Assembly: GCA_007120685.1 (NCBI GenBank)
Contig: SKNG01000480.1
Coordinates: forward strand, 1 to 9,527
From: Paracoccaceae bacterium
Lineage (GTDB): Bacteria > Pseudomonadota > Alphaproteobacteria > Rhodobacterales > Rhodobacteraceae
Direction: 5' to 3'
Length of the DNA stretch: 9,527 bases
Shown here: positions 1 through 6,447 of the stretch, in pieces
Layout: every line of letters begins with the position of its first letter
How positions within the stretch are numbered: position 1 is the stretch's first letter
Made by a program: the position numbers and the translations under genes
Notes under the pieces: model-generated
Seen by the model: the letters and a program-made list of their open reading frames with translations, nothing else
Database searches by the model: none
What the model was told of the DNA's origin: nothing

Positions 1-55
1 AAGCCCGCACCCTCTGGGTGATCCATGAAACGCGACCCTCACAGCAGTCAACGCC

Positions 56-69
56 ATGATTTAAATCAG
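56..69. promoter_or_regulatory. candidate FNR/CRP-family operator (palindrome TGATTTAAATCA)
   Basis: Positions 57-68 form a perfect 12-bp palindrome, TGAT-TTAA-ATCA. The known FNR/FnrL/FixK consensus is TTGAT-N4-ATCAA. The inner four bases of each half match exactly, while the outermost bases are A and G instead of T and A. The site lies in the A/T-richer stretch about 230 bases before the first gene start. A role as an oxygen- or stress-responsive operator for the downstream ABC/GTPase genes is inference. A chance palindrome is possible, though less likely in such GC-rich DNA. Confidence 0.3.
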
Positions 70-284
70 AAATACCATGGTCACGACAGCGAAATCACCG
101 GATTACTTGGGGAATGTGGGCGAAGGAAAGAAAAAGGTCCATCGTGAAATCTCCTGTTGCGGGCATGCGCCATCCGGTCTTCGGCCCGACGCTATCGACC
201 CGCCCGGAGGGTTGCAACCACGCCCTGCCACTCTTCGGCCCTGTTGCCCGGCGCGCCGATCGCCTATCTGTTGCCCATCCAATG

Positions 285-290
285 AAGGAG
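285..290 (+). promoter_or_regulatory. ribosome binding site deciding the GTG start
   Basis: AAGGAG lies six bases before GTG 297. An in-frame ATG at 282 immediately precedes this motif and has no Shine-Dalgarno sequence of its own, so the GTG is preferred as the start of the ABC ATPase. Confidence 0.75.
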
Positions 291-296
291 AGTGGC

Positions 297-1226
297 GTGA
301 GCGGCGAGGCGATCAGGATAGAGGGGCTGACCAAGACCTATGCCGGCAGCGGCGGGCAGCCGCCGAAGACGGCGCTGGACAATGTCGACCTGACCATCCC
401 GGCGGGGTCGGTATTCGGTCTGCTGGGGCCGAACGGGGCGGGGAAATCGACGCTGATCAACATCCTCGCCGGGCTGGTGGTAAAGACGGCGGGCCGCGTG
501 ACCATCTGGGGCTTCGATCAGGACCGCAACCCGCGCCAGTCCCGCGCCGCCATCGGCGTCATGCCGCAGGAGCTGAACATAGACCCGTTCTTTTCCCCGC
601 GCGACGCGCTGGAGGTGCAGGCGGGGCTTTACGGTGTGCCCCGCGCGCAGCGGCGCACCGAAGAAATCCTGCGCCTGATCGGGCTTCAGGACAAGGCCGG
701 CGCCTATGCGCGCACGCTTTCCGGGGGCATGCGGCGGCGGCTGCTGCTGGGCAAGGCGCTGGTGCACTGGCCGCAGATCCTGGTGCTGGACGAGCCCACG
801 GCGGGGGTGGATATCGAGCTGCGCCAGATGCTGTGGGCGAATATCCGCACGCTGAACGAACAGGGGATGACCATCATCCTGACCACGCATTACCTGGAGG
901 AGGCACAACAGATGTGCGACGAGATCGCCATCATCGACCACGGCCGCGTGGTGGTGCGCGATTCGACCGAGGCCATCCTGCGGCGCATGGAGGCCAAGAC
1001 GCTGACCGTGCGCCCCGCCGCGCCGGTGGGCGCGCTGTCCCTGCCCGACGGCGTCAACCGGGAGGACCGCGCCGACGGCACGCTGGCCTTCAGCTATCCG
1101 CGCAGTCAGGTTTCGGCCGGGCAGATCCTGGCGGTGCTGGCGGCGGCGGATGTGCAGATCGACGATCTGTCCACCGCCGAACCGGATCTGGAGGATGCCT
1201 TTCTGGCGCTGACCGGAAACGGCTGA
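297..1226 (+). CDS. ABC transporter ATP-binding protein (ABC-2/YadG-NodI type)
   Basis: A 309-residue cytoplasmic ATPase expected to power an ABC-2-type exporter or lipid/polysaccharide/drug efflux complex. All nucleotide-binding motifs are visible: Walker A GPNGAGKST (residues 44-52), Q-loop Gln91, signature LSGGM (141-145), Walker B ILVLDEP (161-167), D-loop GVD (170-172) and switch His198. About 100 residues follow the ATPase core and end in an acidic EPDLEDAFLALTG motif, typical of CcmA/YadG/NodI-like ABC-2 ATPases. The GTG start is chosen for its AAGGAG at six bases; ATG 282 would add only five residues. The stop overlaps the ATG of the hydrolase (TGATG). Unusually, no ABC-2 permease gene follows or precedes it in the window, so its membrane partner is unknown. 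The substrate cannot be deduced. Confidence 0.93.
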   Translation: MSGEAIRIEGLTKTYAGSGGQPPKTALDNVDLTIPAGSVFGLLGPNGAGKSTLINILAGLVVKTAGRVTIWGFDQDRNPRQSRAAIGVMPQELNIDPFFSPRDALEVQAGLYGVPRAQRRTEEILRLIGLQDKAGAYARTLSGGMRRRLLLGKALVHWPQILVLDEPTAGVDIELRQMLWANIRTLNEQGMTIILTTHYLEEAQQMCDEIAIIDHGRVVVRDSTEAILRRMEAKTLTVRPAAPVGALSLPDGVNREDRADGTLAFSYPRSQVSAGQILAVLAAADVQIDDLSTAEPDLEDAFLALTGNG

Positions 1227-2200
1227 TGGCGTCGCGCGCCAGAAAAGTGGCGCTCTGGGGGCTGGTGGCGGCGCTTCTTGGGGGCGGCTGGGCCTGGGCG
1301 GCCTATCGCGCCGACATGCGACAGCATCGCGCGGGCTTCACCGAAGGGACGTTCTCCGCCCCCACGCGCCACGGTGAGATCCTCTATCGAACCGGCGGCA
1401 CCGGGCCTGCGGTGCTGGTCATCCATGGCGCGGGCGGGGGCACGGAACAGGGCGCGCTCATCGCCCGCGCGCTGGCCGGCGACGCGGTGCGCTGGATCGC
1501 GCCGGCGCGCTTCGGCTATGACGGGGCGGCGCTGCCCGCCGATGCCTCGATGCCCGCACAGGCCCGGGCGCTGGCCGATCTGCTGGACGCGCTGGACCTG
1601 CCGCGCGTCGGCGTGATGGCGATATCGGGCGGCGTGCCGGCGGCGCTGCATCTGGCCGGCGCCCAGCCTGACCGCGTGGCAGCGCTGGTCCTGCTGTCCA
1701 GCGCGCCCTTCGCGCCCCTGAGCGCCGAGGAACAGGCCACGCCCTTGCCGGTGGCGCTCTATGACGCGCTCTTTGCCAGCGACCTGCCCTATTGGGCGAT
1801 GCTGCGGCTGGCCCCGGGCCTGTTGCGCCGCGCCTTCGATGCCGCGCCCGATGCCGCGCCTGTGGCCGATGCCGACCCCGCCGAGGAGGCCTTTGTCGAA
1901 GCCATGCTGGCCGCCTTCCTGCCAGTGACCGCCCGCCGCGCCGGCGTGGCGAACGAGGGCGCGGCGATCGACCCGCGCCACCCCGCGCCGCTGGATGCCA
2001 TCGCCAGCCCGGCGCTGATCGTCCATGCGCGCGATGACACCATCGCGCCCGTGGCCAGCGCCCGGTTTCTGCAGGAAAACCTGCCAGACGCCGAATTGCT
2101 TCTGCTGCCGGAAGGCGGGCATCTGCTGCTGGGCCATCACGCCCCGCTGCGCAACCGGATTGCCGCCTTCTGGCAGGCGCATCTTGATGAAGCCGATTGA
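1226..2200 (+). CDS. alpha/beta-fold hydrolase with N-terminal membrane anchor or signal sequence
   Basis: A 324-residue alpha/beta hydrolase. A basic N-terminus (Arg4, Arg6, Lys7) precedes a hydrophobic segment at about 8-27, followed by an AWA-A site that could be a signal-peptide cleavage or simply an anchor. The oxyanion-loop motif is HGAGGG (67-72). The nucleophile elbow is AISGG with Ser134, where the usual first Gly of GxSxG is Ala. A plausible acid is Asp271 (in ARDDTIAP) and the catalytic His is His299 (in EGGHLLLGH), each at the expected distance. The start ATG overlaps the ABC ATPase stop, with a weak GGAA seven bases upstream, so translation is probably coupled. The substrate is unknown: esterase, lipase or haloalkane-type activities are all possible in this fold. 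Its location suggests it works at or across the membrane with the ABC ATPase. Confidence 0.88.
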   Translation: MASRARKVALWGLVAALLGGGWAWAAYRADMRQHRAGFTEGTFSAPTRHGEILYRTGGTGPAVLVIHGAGGGTEQGALIARALAGDAVRWIAPARFGYDGAALPADASMPAQARALADLLDALDLPRVGVMAISGGVPAALHLAGAQPDRVAALVLLSSAPFAPLSAEEQATPLPVALYDALFASDLPYWAMLRLAPGLLRRAFDAAPDAAPVADADPAEEAFVEAMLAAFLPVTARRAGVANEGAAIDPRHPAPLDAIASPALIVHARDDTIAPVASARFLQENLPDAELLLLPEGGHLLLGHHAPLRNRIAAFWQAHLDEAD

Positions 2201-2204
2201 AGCG

Positions 2205-2220
2205 AGGCGCCCGGGCGCCT
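2205..2220. repeat. perfect 16-bp palindrome between hydrolase and GTPase genes
   Basis: AGGCGCCCGGGCGCCT reads identically on both strands. In RNA it folds as a six-base-pair all-GC-rich stem closed by a CCGG tetraloop. It starts four bases after the hydrolase stop and ends 15 bases before the GTPase Shine-Dalgarno. No T-run follows, so it is not a standard intrinsic terminator. It could be a dimeric regulator site, an mRNA-stabilising or attenuating stem, or a GC-rich chance palindrome. Confidence 0.6.
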
Positions 2221-2246
2221 AACCTCTGGCCTTGCAGGAGGGTGCC

Positions 2247-3317
2247 ATGCGCGCAGTCATCGACCGTATCCTGAAGGCCGGGCAGGGGGATGTGACCCTG
2301 CCCGACGACGCGCTGCCGTTGCCCACGCTGTGGATGCTGGGCAAGACCGGAGCGGGCAAATCCTCGATCGTGCGCGCGCTCACCGGGGCGGGCGAGGTCG
2401 GCCAGGGGTTCGCCCCCTGCACCCGCACCGCCCGCGCCTTCGACTACCCGCCGGATCACCCGGTGCTGCGCTTTCTGGATACACGCGGGCTGGGCGAGGC
2501 CGGCTATGACCCGGACGAGGATCTGGCCGCAGCCGCACGCGGCAGCCATGCCGTGCTGCTGGTGATGCGGCTCGATGACCCGGTGCAGGGCCCGGTGCTG
2601 GCGGCGCTGAAGGCCGCCCGCCAGCGTTCGCCTGCCCTGCCGGTGCTGGCCGTGCATACCGGCGCCGATCTGGTGGCCGATGCCGGCGCCCGCTCCCGCG
2701 CCCGGGCTGCGGCGCAGGCGGCGGCGGAAAAGGTGGCGGGGGGGCGGCTGGCCTCGGTCACGCTGGCGTTGCCGGACCGGGGCACGGCCAGCGGCGTCGA
2801 TGACCTGCGCGCCGAGATCGCCGCCATCCTGCCCGATCTGGCGCTGCTGATGCTGCAGGAGGAAAGCCGAGACGCCGAGGCGCGCGATTTCGCCACCCAT
2901 CGCGCACTGGTCATGCGCTATGCCGCCGCCGCCGGGGCCAGCGATGCCGCGCCCTTGCTCGGGCTGGTCTCGGTCCCGGCGGCGCAGGGCGCGATGCTGC
3001 ACGCGCTGGCGCGGCGGCACGGGGTGGACTGGACACCGGCGCGGGCGGGGCTTTTCGCCTCGGCCCTCGGCGTGGGGGCGGCGGTGCATTACGTCGGCAG
3101 CCATGCGCTGCGCCAGGGGGTGAAGCTGGTGCCAGTGGTCGGCCAGACACTCGGCGCGGCGGTGGCCGCCAGCGGCAGTTTCGCGGCGACCTATGCGCTG
3201 GGCCGCGCGGGTTCGGCCTGGCTGTTCCGCACTTCGCGGGGCGAGGTGGTGGACCGCGAGAGCCTGCGCAAGCTGCATGAGACCGCGCTGAAGCGGGCGC
3301 GCGATGCGTCTGGCTGA
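2247..3317 (+). CDS. YfjP-like P-loop GTPase with C-terminal DUF697/YcjF-like membrane domain
   Basis: A 356-residue protein of the TRAFAC (Era/YfjP-like) GTPase class. Visible G motifs are G1 GKTGAGKS (32-39), a G2 Thr around Thr59 in APCTRT, G3 DTRG (78-81) after a hydrophobic strand, and a degenerate G4 TGAD (138-141) where NKxD is usual. From about residue 215 the protein is Ala/Gly-rich and hydrophobic, with two possible membrane segments near 264-284 and 294-318. The second contains LVPVVGQTLG and then ALGRAGSAW, the look of DUF697/YcjF-type domains. The start ATG has an excellent AGGAGG (2236-2241) five bases upstream, the best ribosome site in the window; an upstream in-frame TTG at 2232 overlaps it and is rejected. 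It overlaps the next GTPase gene by 14 bases. Such proteins are often annotated HSR1-related GTP-binding protein and their role is unknown; membrane stress or remodelling is a guess based on YcjX/YcjF. Confidence 0.88.
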   Translation: MRAVIDRILKAGQGDVTLPDDALPLPTLWMLGKTGAGKSSIVRALTGAGEVGQGFAPCTRTARAFDYPPDHPVLRFLDTRGLGEAGYDPDEDLAAAARGSHAVLLVMRLDDPVQGPVLAALKAARQRSPALPVLAVHTGADLVADAGARSRARAAAQAAAEKVAGGRLASVTLALPDRGTASGVDDLRAEIAAILPDLALLMLQEESRDAEARDFATHRALVMRYAAAAGASDAAPLLGLVSVPAAQGAMLHALARRHGVDWTPARAGLFASALGVGAAVHYVGSHALRQGVKLVPVVGQTLGAAVAASGSFAATYALGRAGSAWLFRTSRGEVVDRESLRKLHETALKRARDASG

Positions 3318-4863
3318 CCGCCTGCGCGGCGCCTTCCTGCGCTGGAGCCAGATCGGCCTGGCGGGGTTGCTGGCGCTGCCCTTCGTGGTGGCGTCGCTGC
3401 TGGGTTTCCTATGGCTTCACGAACGCGGCTGGCTGCTGTGGTTCGTGCTGGCCACGGTGGCGCTGGTCGCAACGGTACGCGGCGGGCGGCTGCTGCTGCG
3501 CTGGCGCCGGCGCCGGCAGGCCGCGCAGCCCCAGACCGACACAGCCCCCCGGCAGGCGCAGGCCAGCCCGGTGGACCCCGACTGGACCGAGACCGAGCGC
3601 GCCGTCTATGCCCGCGCCCGTGCCCGCATCGACGAGCGGTTGAAGACCCCCCTGCCCTGGGACGCTCTGCCTGAAGAGGCGCTGGCGGTGGTGGAAGGCG
3701 TCGCCGCCGACCTGTCCGGCGGCAAGCGCAGCGCGCTGGATTTCACCCTGCCCGAGGCGCTGCTGCTGGCCGACCGCGTGCTGCTGCGCTACCGCGATTT
3801 CCTGCGCCGGCATGTGCCCTTCGCCGATCAGATTTCGCTGCGCACGCTTTATTGGCTGTGGCAGCGGCAGGACCGCGCGGTGCTGGCCTGGGAGACGGGC
3901 TTTCTGGCCTGGCGCGGCATCCGGCTGGTGATGAACCCCGCCGTGGCCGTAATGCGCGAGGCCGAGCGCGCCATCACCGCCGGGTTGCAGGACCGGCTGA
4001 CCGACCAGTTCCGCCGCGATGCGCAGGCGATCCTGCTGGAAGAGGCCGCGCAGGCGGCGGTGGACCTGTATTCCGGACGGCTGCGGTTTTCCGAGGCCGA
4101 ACTGATGGCCATCGAGCTGCGTTCCGAGGCCCGCGACCGTGCCCAGCTTGCCCGGCCCGATGACCCGCTGCGCATTCTGATCGTCGGGCAGGTCAGCGCC
4201 GGCAAGTCGACGCTGGTCAACGCGCTGGCCGATCAGCCCACGGCCGAAACCGACATGGCCGCCACCACCGCCCGCCCCGCCGCCCATGCCCTGGAGATCG
4301 ATGGCACCCCCTGCCGGCTGGTCGATACGCCTGGGCTGGACGGCACCGAGGCGACGCTCGCGCGGCTGATCGCCGACATGGCCGAGGCCGATCTGGTGCT
4401 TTGGCTCCTTCGCGCCAACCGGCCCGGCCGGGCGCCGGATATCGCGCTGCTGGAACGGTTCGAGGCGCATTTCGCCGCCCTGCCCGCCCGGCGCCCGCCG
4501 CCGGTGGTCGTCGTCGCCTCGGCCATCGACGCGCTGTTGCCGGGCTGGCCCTATGCCGAACACCGCCTGCCCCCGGATGTGCGCGACCGGATGGGCCGGT
4601 CGATGGCGGCCATCGGCCAGGACATGGGCGGGCGGGCGGTAATCCCGGTGCGGGCAGAGCCGCCGACCTGGAACCTTGACACGCTGCAAGACGCCATCGC
4701 CGCGGCGCTGGACGAGGCGGCGATGGTGCAGCGCAACCGACGCCGGTTGCAGGGCAGCGACGAAGGCTGGCAGCTGCGCCGGAACCTTGGCACCGCGGCC
4801 CGCGGGCTGGGCAAGGGCGTCCGGGTCTTCGCCCGCCGGATGCTGGGTCGTCGCACCAACTGA
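3304..4863 (+). CDS. membrane-associated HSR1-type GTPase with two N-terminal helices
   Basis: A 519-residue protein. Two hydrophobic helices (about 17-38 and 43-58) are followed by a basic stretch, so the rest is expected in the cytoplasm. Residues about 85-290 are charged and helical with no motif I recognise. The G domain is C-terminal: G1 GQVSAGKST (295-303), G2 Thr321/Thr322, G3 DTPG (341-344) and a degenerate G4 SAID (406-409) after a VVVV strand. The last 40 residues are strongly basic. The order (membrane hairpin, long helical region, G domain) differs from the preceding GTPase, whose membrane domain is at the C-terminus, so this is a paired but non-identical partner and not a simple duplicate. 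The gene begins inside the previous one without a clear Shine-Dalgarno, implying translational coupling and probably joint function. The biochemical role is unknown. Confidence 0.87.
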   Translation: MRLADRLRGAFLRWSQIGLAGLLALPFVVASLLGFLWLHERGWLLWFVLATVALVATVRGGRLLLRWRRRRQAAQPQTDTAPRQAQASPVDPDWTETERAVYARARARIDERLKTPLPWDALPEEALAVVEGVAADLSGGKRSALDFTLPEALLLADRVLLRYRDFLRRHVPFADQISLRTLYWLWQRQDRAVLAWETGFLAWRGIRLVMNPAVAVMREAERAITAGLQDRLTDQFRRDAQAILLEEAAQAAVDLYSGRLRFSEAELMAIELRSEARDRAQLARPDDPLRILIVGQVSAGKSTLVNALADQPTAETDMAATTARPAAHALEIDGTPCRLVDTPGLDGTEATLARLIADMAEADLVLWLLRANRPGRAPDIALLERFEAHFAALPARRPPPVVVVASAIDALLPGWPYAEHRLPPDVRDRMGRSMAAIGQDMGGRAVIPVRAEPPTWNLDTLQDAIAAALDEAAMVQRNRRRLQGSDEGWQLRRNLGTAARGLGKGVRVFARRMLGRRTN

Positions 4864-4869
4864 GCGCGG

Positions 4870-4890
4870 GCCGTGACGGACCGGCTTTTT
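4870..4890 (+). terminator. weak candidate terminator after the GTPase genes
   Basis: GCCG (4870-4873) can pair with CGGC (4882-4885) across an eight-base loop, and five T residues follow directly. The stem is short, so this is a weak intrinsic terminator candidate, supported mainly by its position just after the GTPase stop codon and the T-run. Confidence 0.3.
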
Positions 4891-4899
4891 GGGCGCCGC

Positions 4900-4915
4900 C
4901 ATGACGCGGGTCATG
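4900..4915. promoter_or_regulatory. inverted repeat CATGAC-N4-GTCATG, candidate operator
   Basis: Two perfect six-base arms separated by GCGG lie 78 bases before the YARHG gene and 37 bases after the second GTPase stop. The size and symmetry fit a dimeric transcription factor site. No matching regulator gene is in the window and I cannot assign a family. A weak TAGACT (-10-like, 4937-4942) lies downstream, without a convincing -35. Confidence 0.3.
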
Positions 4916-4992
4916 TTCAGGACCGCGTCGACACGGTAGACTGACGTCGCATTCGCCACGGCACATGCCTGGTTCCATTCAAGGGGGAAGCC

Positions 4993-5289
4993 ATGTCTTT
5001 CAGATCCTTCGCCGCATCCGTCGCGCTGGTGGCCCTTGTCGCCGGCGCCGGTGCCCTTTTCGGGGCCGCGCCGGCGCAGGCCCAAAGCCGCTACGCCGGC
5101 ATGAGCTGCAGCCAGTTGTGGTATGCCCGCAACCTGATCTACGCCAATCGCGGCTACTGCTTCCAGACGCAGCGCGCCATCCGCGCCTTTGGCACGCGCT
5201 GCTATCCGCCCTATGGCCGCCTGACCCAGGCCGAGCAGCGCCGGGTTGCCGAAATCCAGCGCTGGGAGCGCCGCCGCGGCTGTCGCTGA
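4993..5289 (+). CDS. small secreted YARHG-domain-like protein
   Basis: A 98-residue precursor. The N-terminus is a clear Sec signal peptide: Arg4, a hydrophobic core at about 6-24, and a PAQA-Q cleavage site after Ala30, giving a mature protein of about 68 residues. The mature part contains LWYARNLIYANRGYCF (42-57), which matches the YARHG family pattern (LWxxRNxIYARHGYxF, followed by an aromatic/Pro motif). The family's second motif is seen as RAFGTRCYPPYG (64-75). The family His is Arg here (ANRGY). Four cysteines (39, 56, 70, 97) could make two disulfides in the periplasm. The C-terminus is basic. The start is supported by a GGGGGAAG stretch just upstream. YARHG domains are found in extracellular or wall-associated proteins of largely unknown function. 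It is probably transcribed alone and is convergent with galE. Confidence 0.82.
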   Translation: MSFRSFAASVALVALVAGAGALFGAAPAQAQSRYAGMSCSQLWYARNLIYANRGYCFQTQRAIRAFGTRCYPPYGRLTQAEQRRVAEIQRWERRRGCR

Positions 5290-5315
5290 GCCCGGCCCGC
5301 GCGCGCGGACTCAGC
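5285..5315. terminator. inverted repeat spanning both convergent stop codons
   Basis: GCTGAG (5285-5290) and CTCAGC (5310-5315) are perfect reverse complements. After a C/A mismatch, CCG/CGG add three more pairs around an 11-base loop. The outer arms contain the TGA of the YARHG gene and the stop of galE on the other strand, which are only 21 bases apart. No T-run follows on either side. It could act as a compact bidirectional transcript end, but the evidence is structural only. Confidence 0.3.
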
Positions 5316-6294
5316 CCGGATAACCGCCCTTGCGGTGCCATGCCCAGGCATCGGCGATCATGCGTTTGAGCGAGGAATGACGCGGCTCCCAGCCCAGTTC
5401 ATCCAGCGCGCGCTTGCTGCCCGAAACCAGCGCCGCCGCGTCCCCTGCCCGGCGCGGCCCGAACCGGTGCGGCACCTTGTGCCCGGTGGCGGCGCGGGCG
5501 TGATTGATCACCTCCTGCACCGAAAAACCCGATCCGGTGCCGAGGTTGAACACCCGGCTGCCGCGCCCGTCCATCAGCCATTCCAGGCCCCGCACATGCG
5601 CCTCGGCCAGATCGGTGACATGCACGTAGTCCCGGATGCAGGTGCCGTCATGTGTGGGATAGTCGTTGCCATGGATCACCAGGGCCTTGCGCTGGCCGTC
5701 GATGGCCTCCAGCATCACCGGGATCAGATGCGTCTCTGGCCGGTGACACTCGCCGATCTCGGCCTCCGGATCGGCGCCGGCGACATTGAAATAGCGAAAA
5801 ACCACCGATCGCAGCCCATCGCTGGCGCCGAAGTCGCGCAGCATCTCCTCGATGGCGCGCTTGGAAGAGCCGTAGGCGTTAAGCGGGGCCAGCAGGCTTT
5901 CCTCGGACAAGACCACGCCATCCTGCTCGCCATAGACCGCGCAGGTGGAGGAAAACACCATGTTCGGGCAACCCGCCGCCAGTGCGGCTTCGGCCAGGTT
6001 CAGGGCCCCCAGAACGTTGTTGCGCCAGTACTTGCCGGGTTCCTGCATGGCCTCTCCAACCAGGCTGGAGGCGGCGAAATGCATGACGGCGACCGGCGCA
6101 TGATCACGGAAGGCGGTGTCGAGCGCCTCGCGGTCGGCGAGATCAGCCTGGATCAGCGGACCAAAGCGAACGGCCTGCGCCCAACCGGTGGAAAGGTTGT
6201 CAACCGTCACGGGCAGGAAACCACGGCTTGCCAGTGCCTTGCACGCGTGCGAGCCGATGTAGCCGGCGCCGCCCGTCACCAATACAGTTTTCAA
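5311..6294 (-). CDS. galE: UDP-glucose 4-epimerase GalE
   Basis: A 327-residue extended SDR enzyme that interconverts UDP-glucose and UDP-galactose (or the GlcNAc/GalNAc pair) with bound NAD. Motifs: NAD-binding TGGAGYIGS with Gly8, Gly11 and Gly14; Asp32 in VDNLSTG for the adenine ribose; HFAASSLVGE (72-81); NNVLGALNL; catalytic SSTCAVYG (Thr117) and Y141GSSK145. The FRYFNVAGADPEAEIGE and HVTDLAEAH stretches and the NLGTGSGFSVQEV motif are all characteristic of GalE. Length and ending are normal. The start is a TTG giving M-KTVLVTGG, with GGAGA six bases upstream. Longer in-frame starts add unrelated N-terminal residues. It is divergent from the 4,6-dehydratase and probably provides galactose for surface polysaccharide. 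Confidence 0.96.
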   Translation of the reverse strand: MKTVLVTGGAGYIGSHACKALASRGFLPVTVDNLSTGWAQAVRFGPLIQADLADREALDTAFRDHAPVAVMHFAASSLVGEAMQEPGKYWRNNVLGALNLAEAALAAGCPNMVFSSTCAVYGEQDGVVLSEESLLAPLNAYGSSKRAIEEMLRDFGASDGLRSVVFRYFNVAGADPEAEIGECHRPETHLIPVMLEAIDGQRKALVIHGNDYPTHDGTCIRDYVHVTDLAEAHVRGLEWLMDGRGSRVFNLGTGSGFSVQEVINHARAATGHKVPHRFGPRRAGDAAALVSGSKRALDELGWEPRHSSLKRMIADAWAWHRKGGYPG

Positions 6295-6300
6295 GACAAG

Positions 6301-6305
6301 TCTCC
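6301..6305 (-). promoter_or_regulatory. ribosome binding site fixing the TTG start of galE
   Basis: On the - strand GGAGA is followed by six bases and then TTG at 6294. The TTG places the first residues exactly at the conserved beta strand before the NAD-binding glycines, so this site decides the start of galE. Confidence 0.7.
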
Positions 6306-6447
6306 GGGAACAGTTGACGAAGCAGGAGAACCTGGCGCGTGTTCTTGGCATGGCGGGCGCGTCAGTGCAATGAACCGCAGCCAGCAACTGCCGCCAGAGT
6401 AACCACATGGGCATCGCAAGAGGCCAAATTCATGGCCGATCTTCGAA

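Larger units (their letters stand above)
1..296. other. leader region without a convincing gene
   Basis: No reading frame here has recognisable protein features. The frame upstream of the ABC ATPase stays open to about 114, but its conceptual residues (Pro/Arg-rich, with no ABC similarity) look like a GC-driven extension rather than coding sequence. A small perfect hairpin (CACCC-TCT-GGGTG, 8-20) has no following T-run. A 12-bp palindrome lies at 57-68 and is listed separately. Base composition in 50-165 is visibly more A/T-rich than in the genes, which fits a promoter region, but no clear -35/-10 pair could be chosen. Confidence 0.5.

Noticed and set aside
8..20. CACCC-TCT-GGGTG hairpin at the window start as a tRNA arm or terminator
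   Set aside because: No other tRNA arms, no CCA-type end, and no T-run following; too short to call.
77..1225. Open + strand frame extending far upstream of the hydrolase, through the whole ABC ATPase gene
   Set aside because: It is a shadow frame of the ABC gene, rich in Arg, Gly and Pro with no domain features. The hydrolase homology begins only at the ATG at 1226, which overlaps the ABC stop as expected for coupled genes.
1458..3278. Long - strand open frame opposite the hydrolase and first GTPase
   Set aside because: Rich in Arg, Gln, His and Gly and without any motif; it is the antisense of well-supported coding sequence in high-GC DNA.
3409..5085. Long - strand open frame opposite the second GTPase
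   Set aside because: Antisense shadow of a protein with clear G1 and G3 motifs; its own residues show no recognisable fold.
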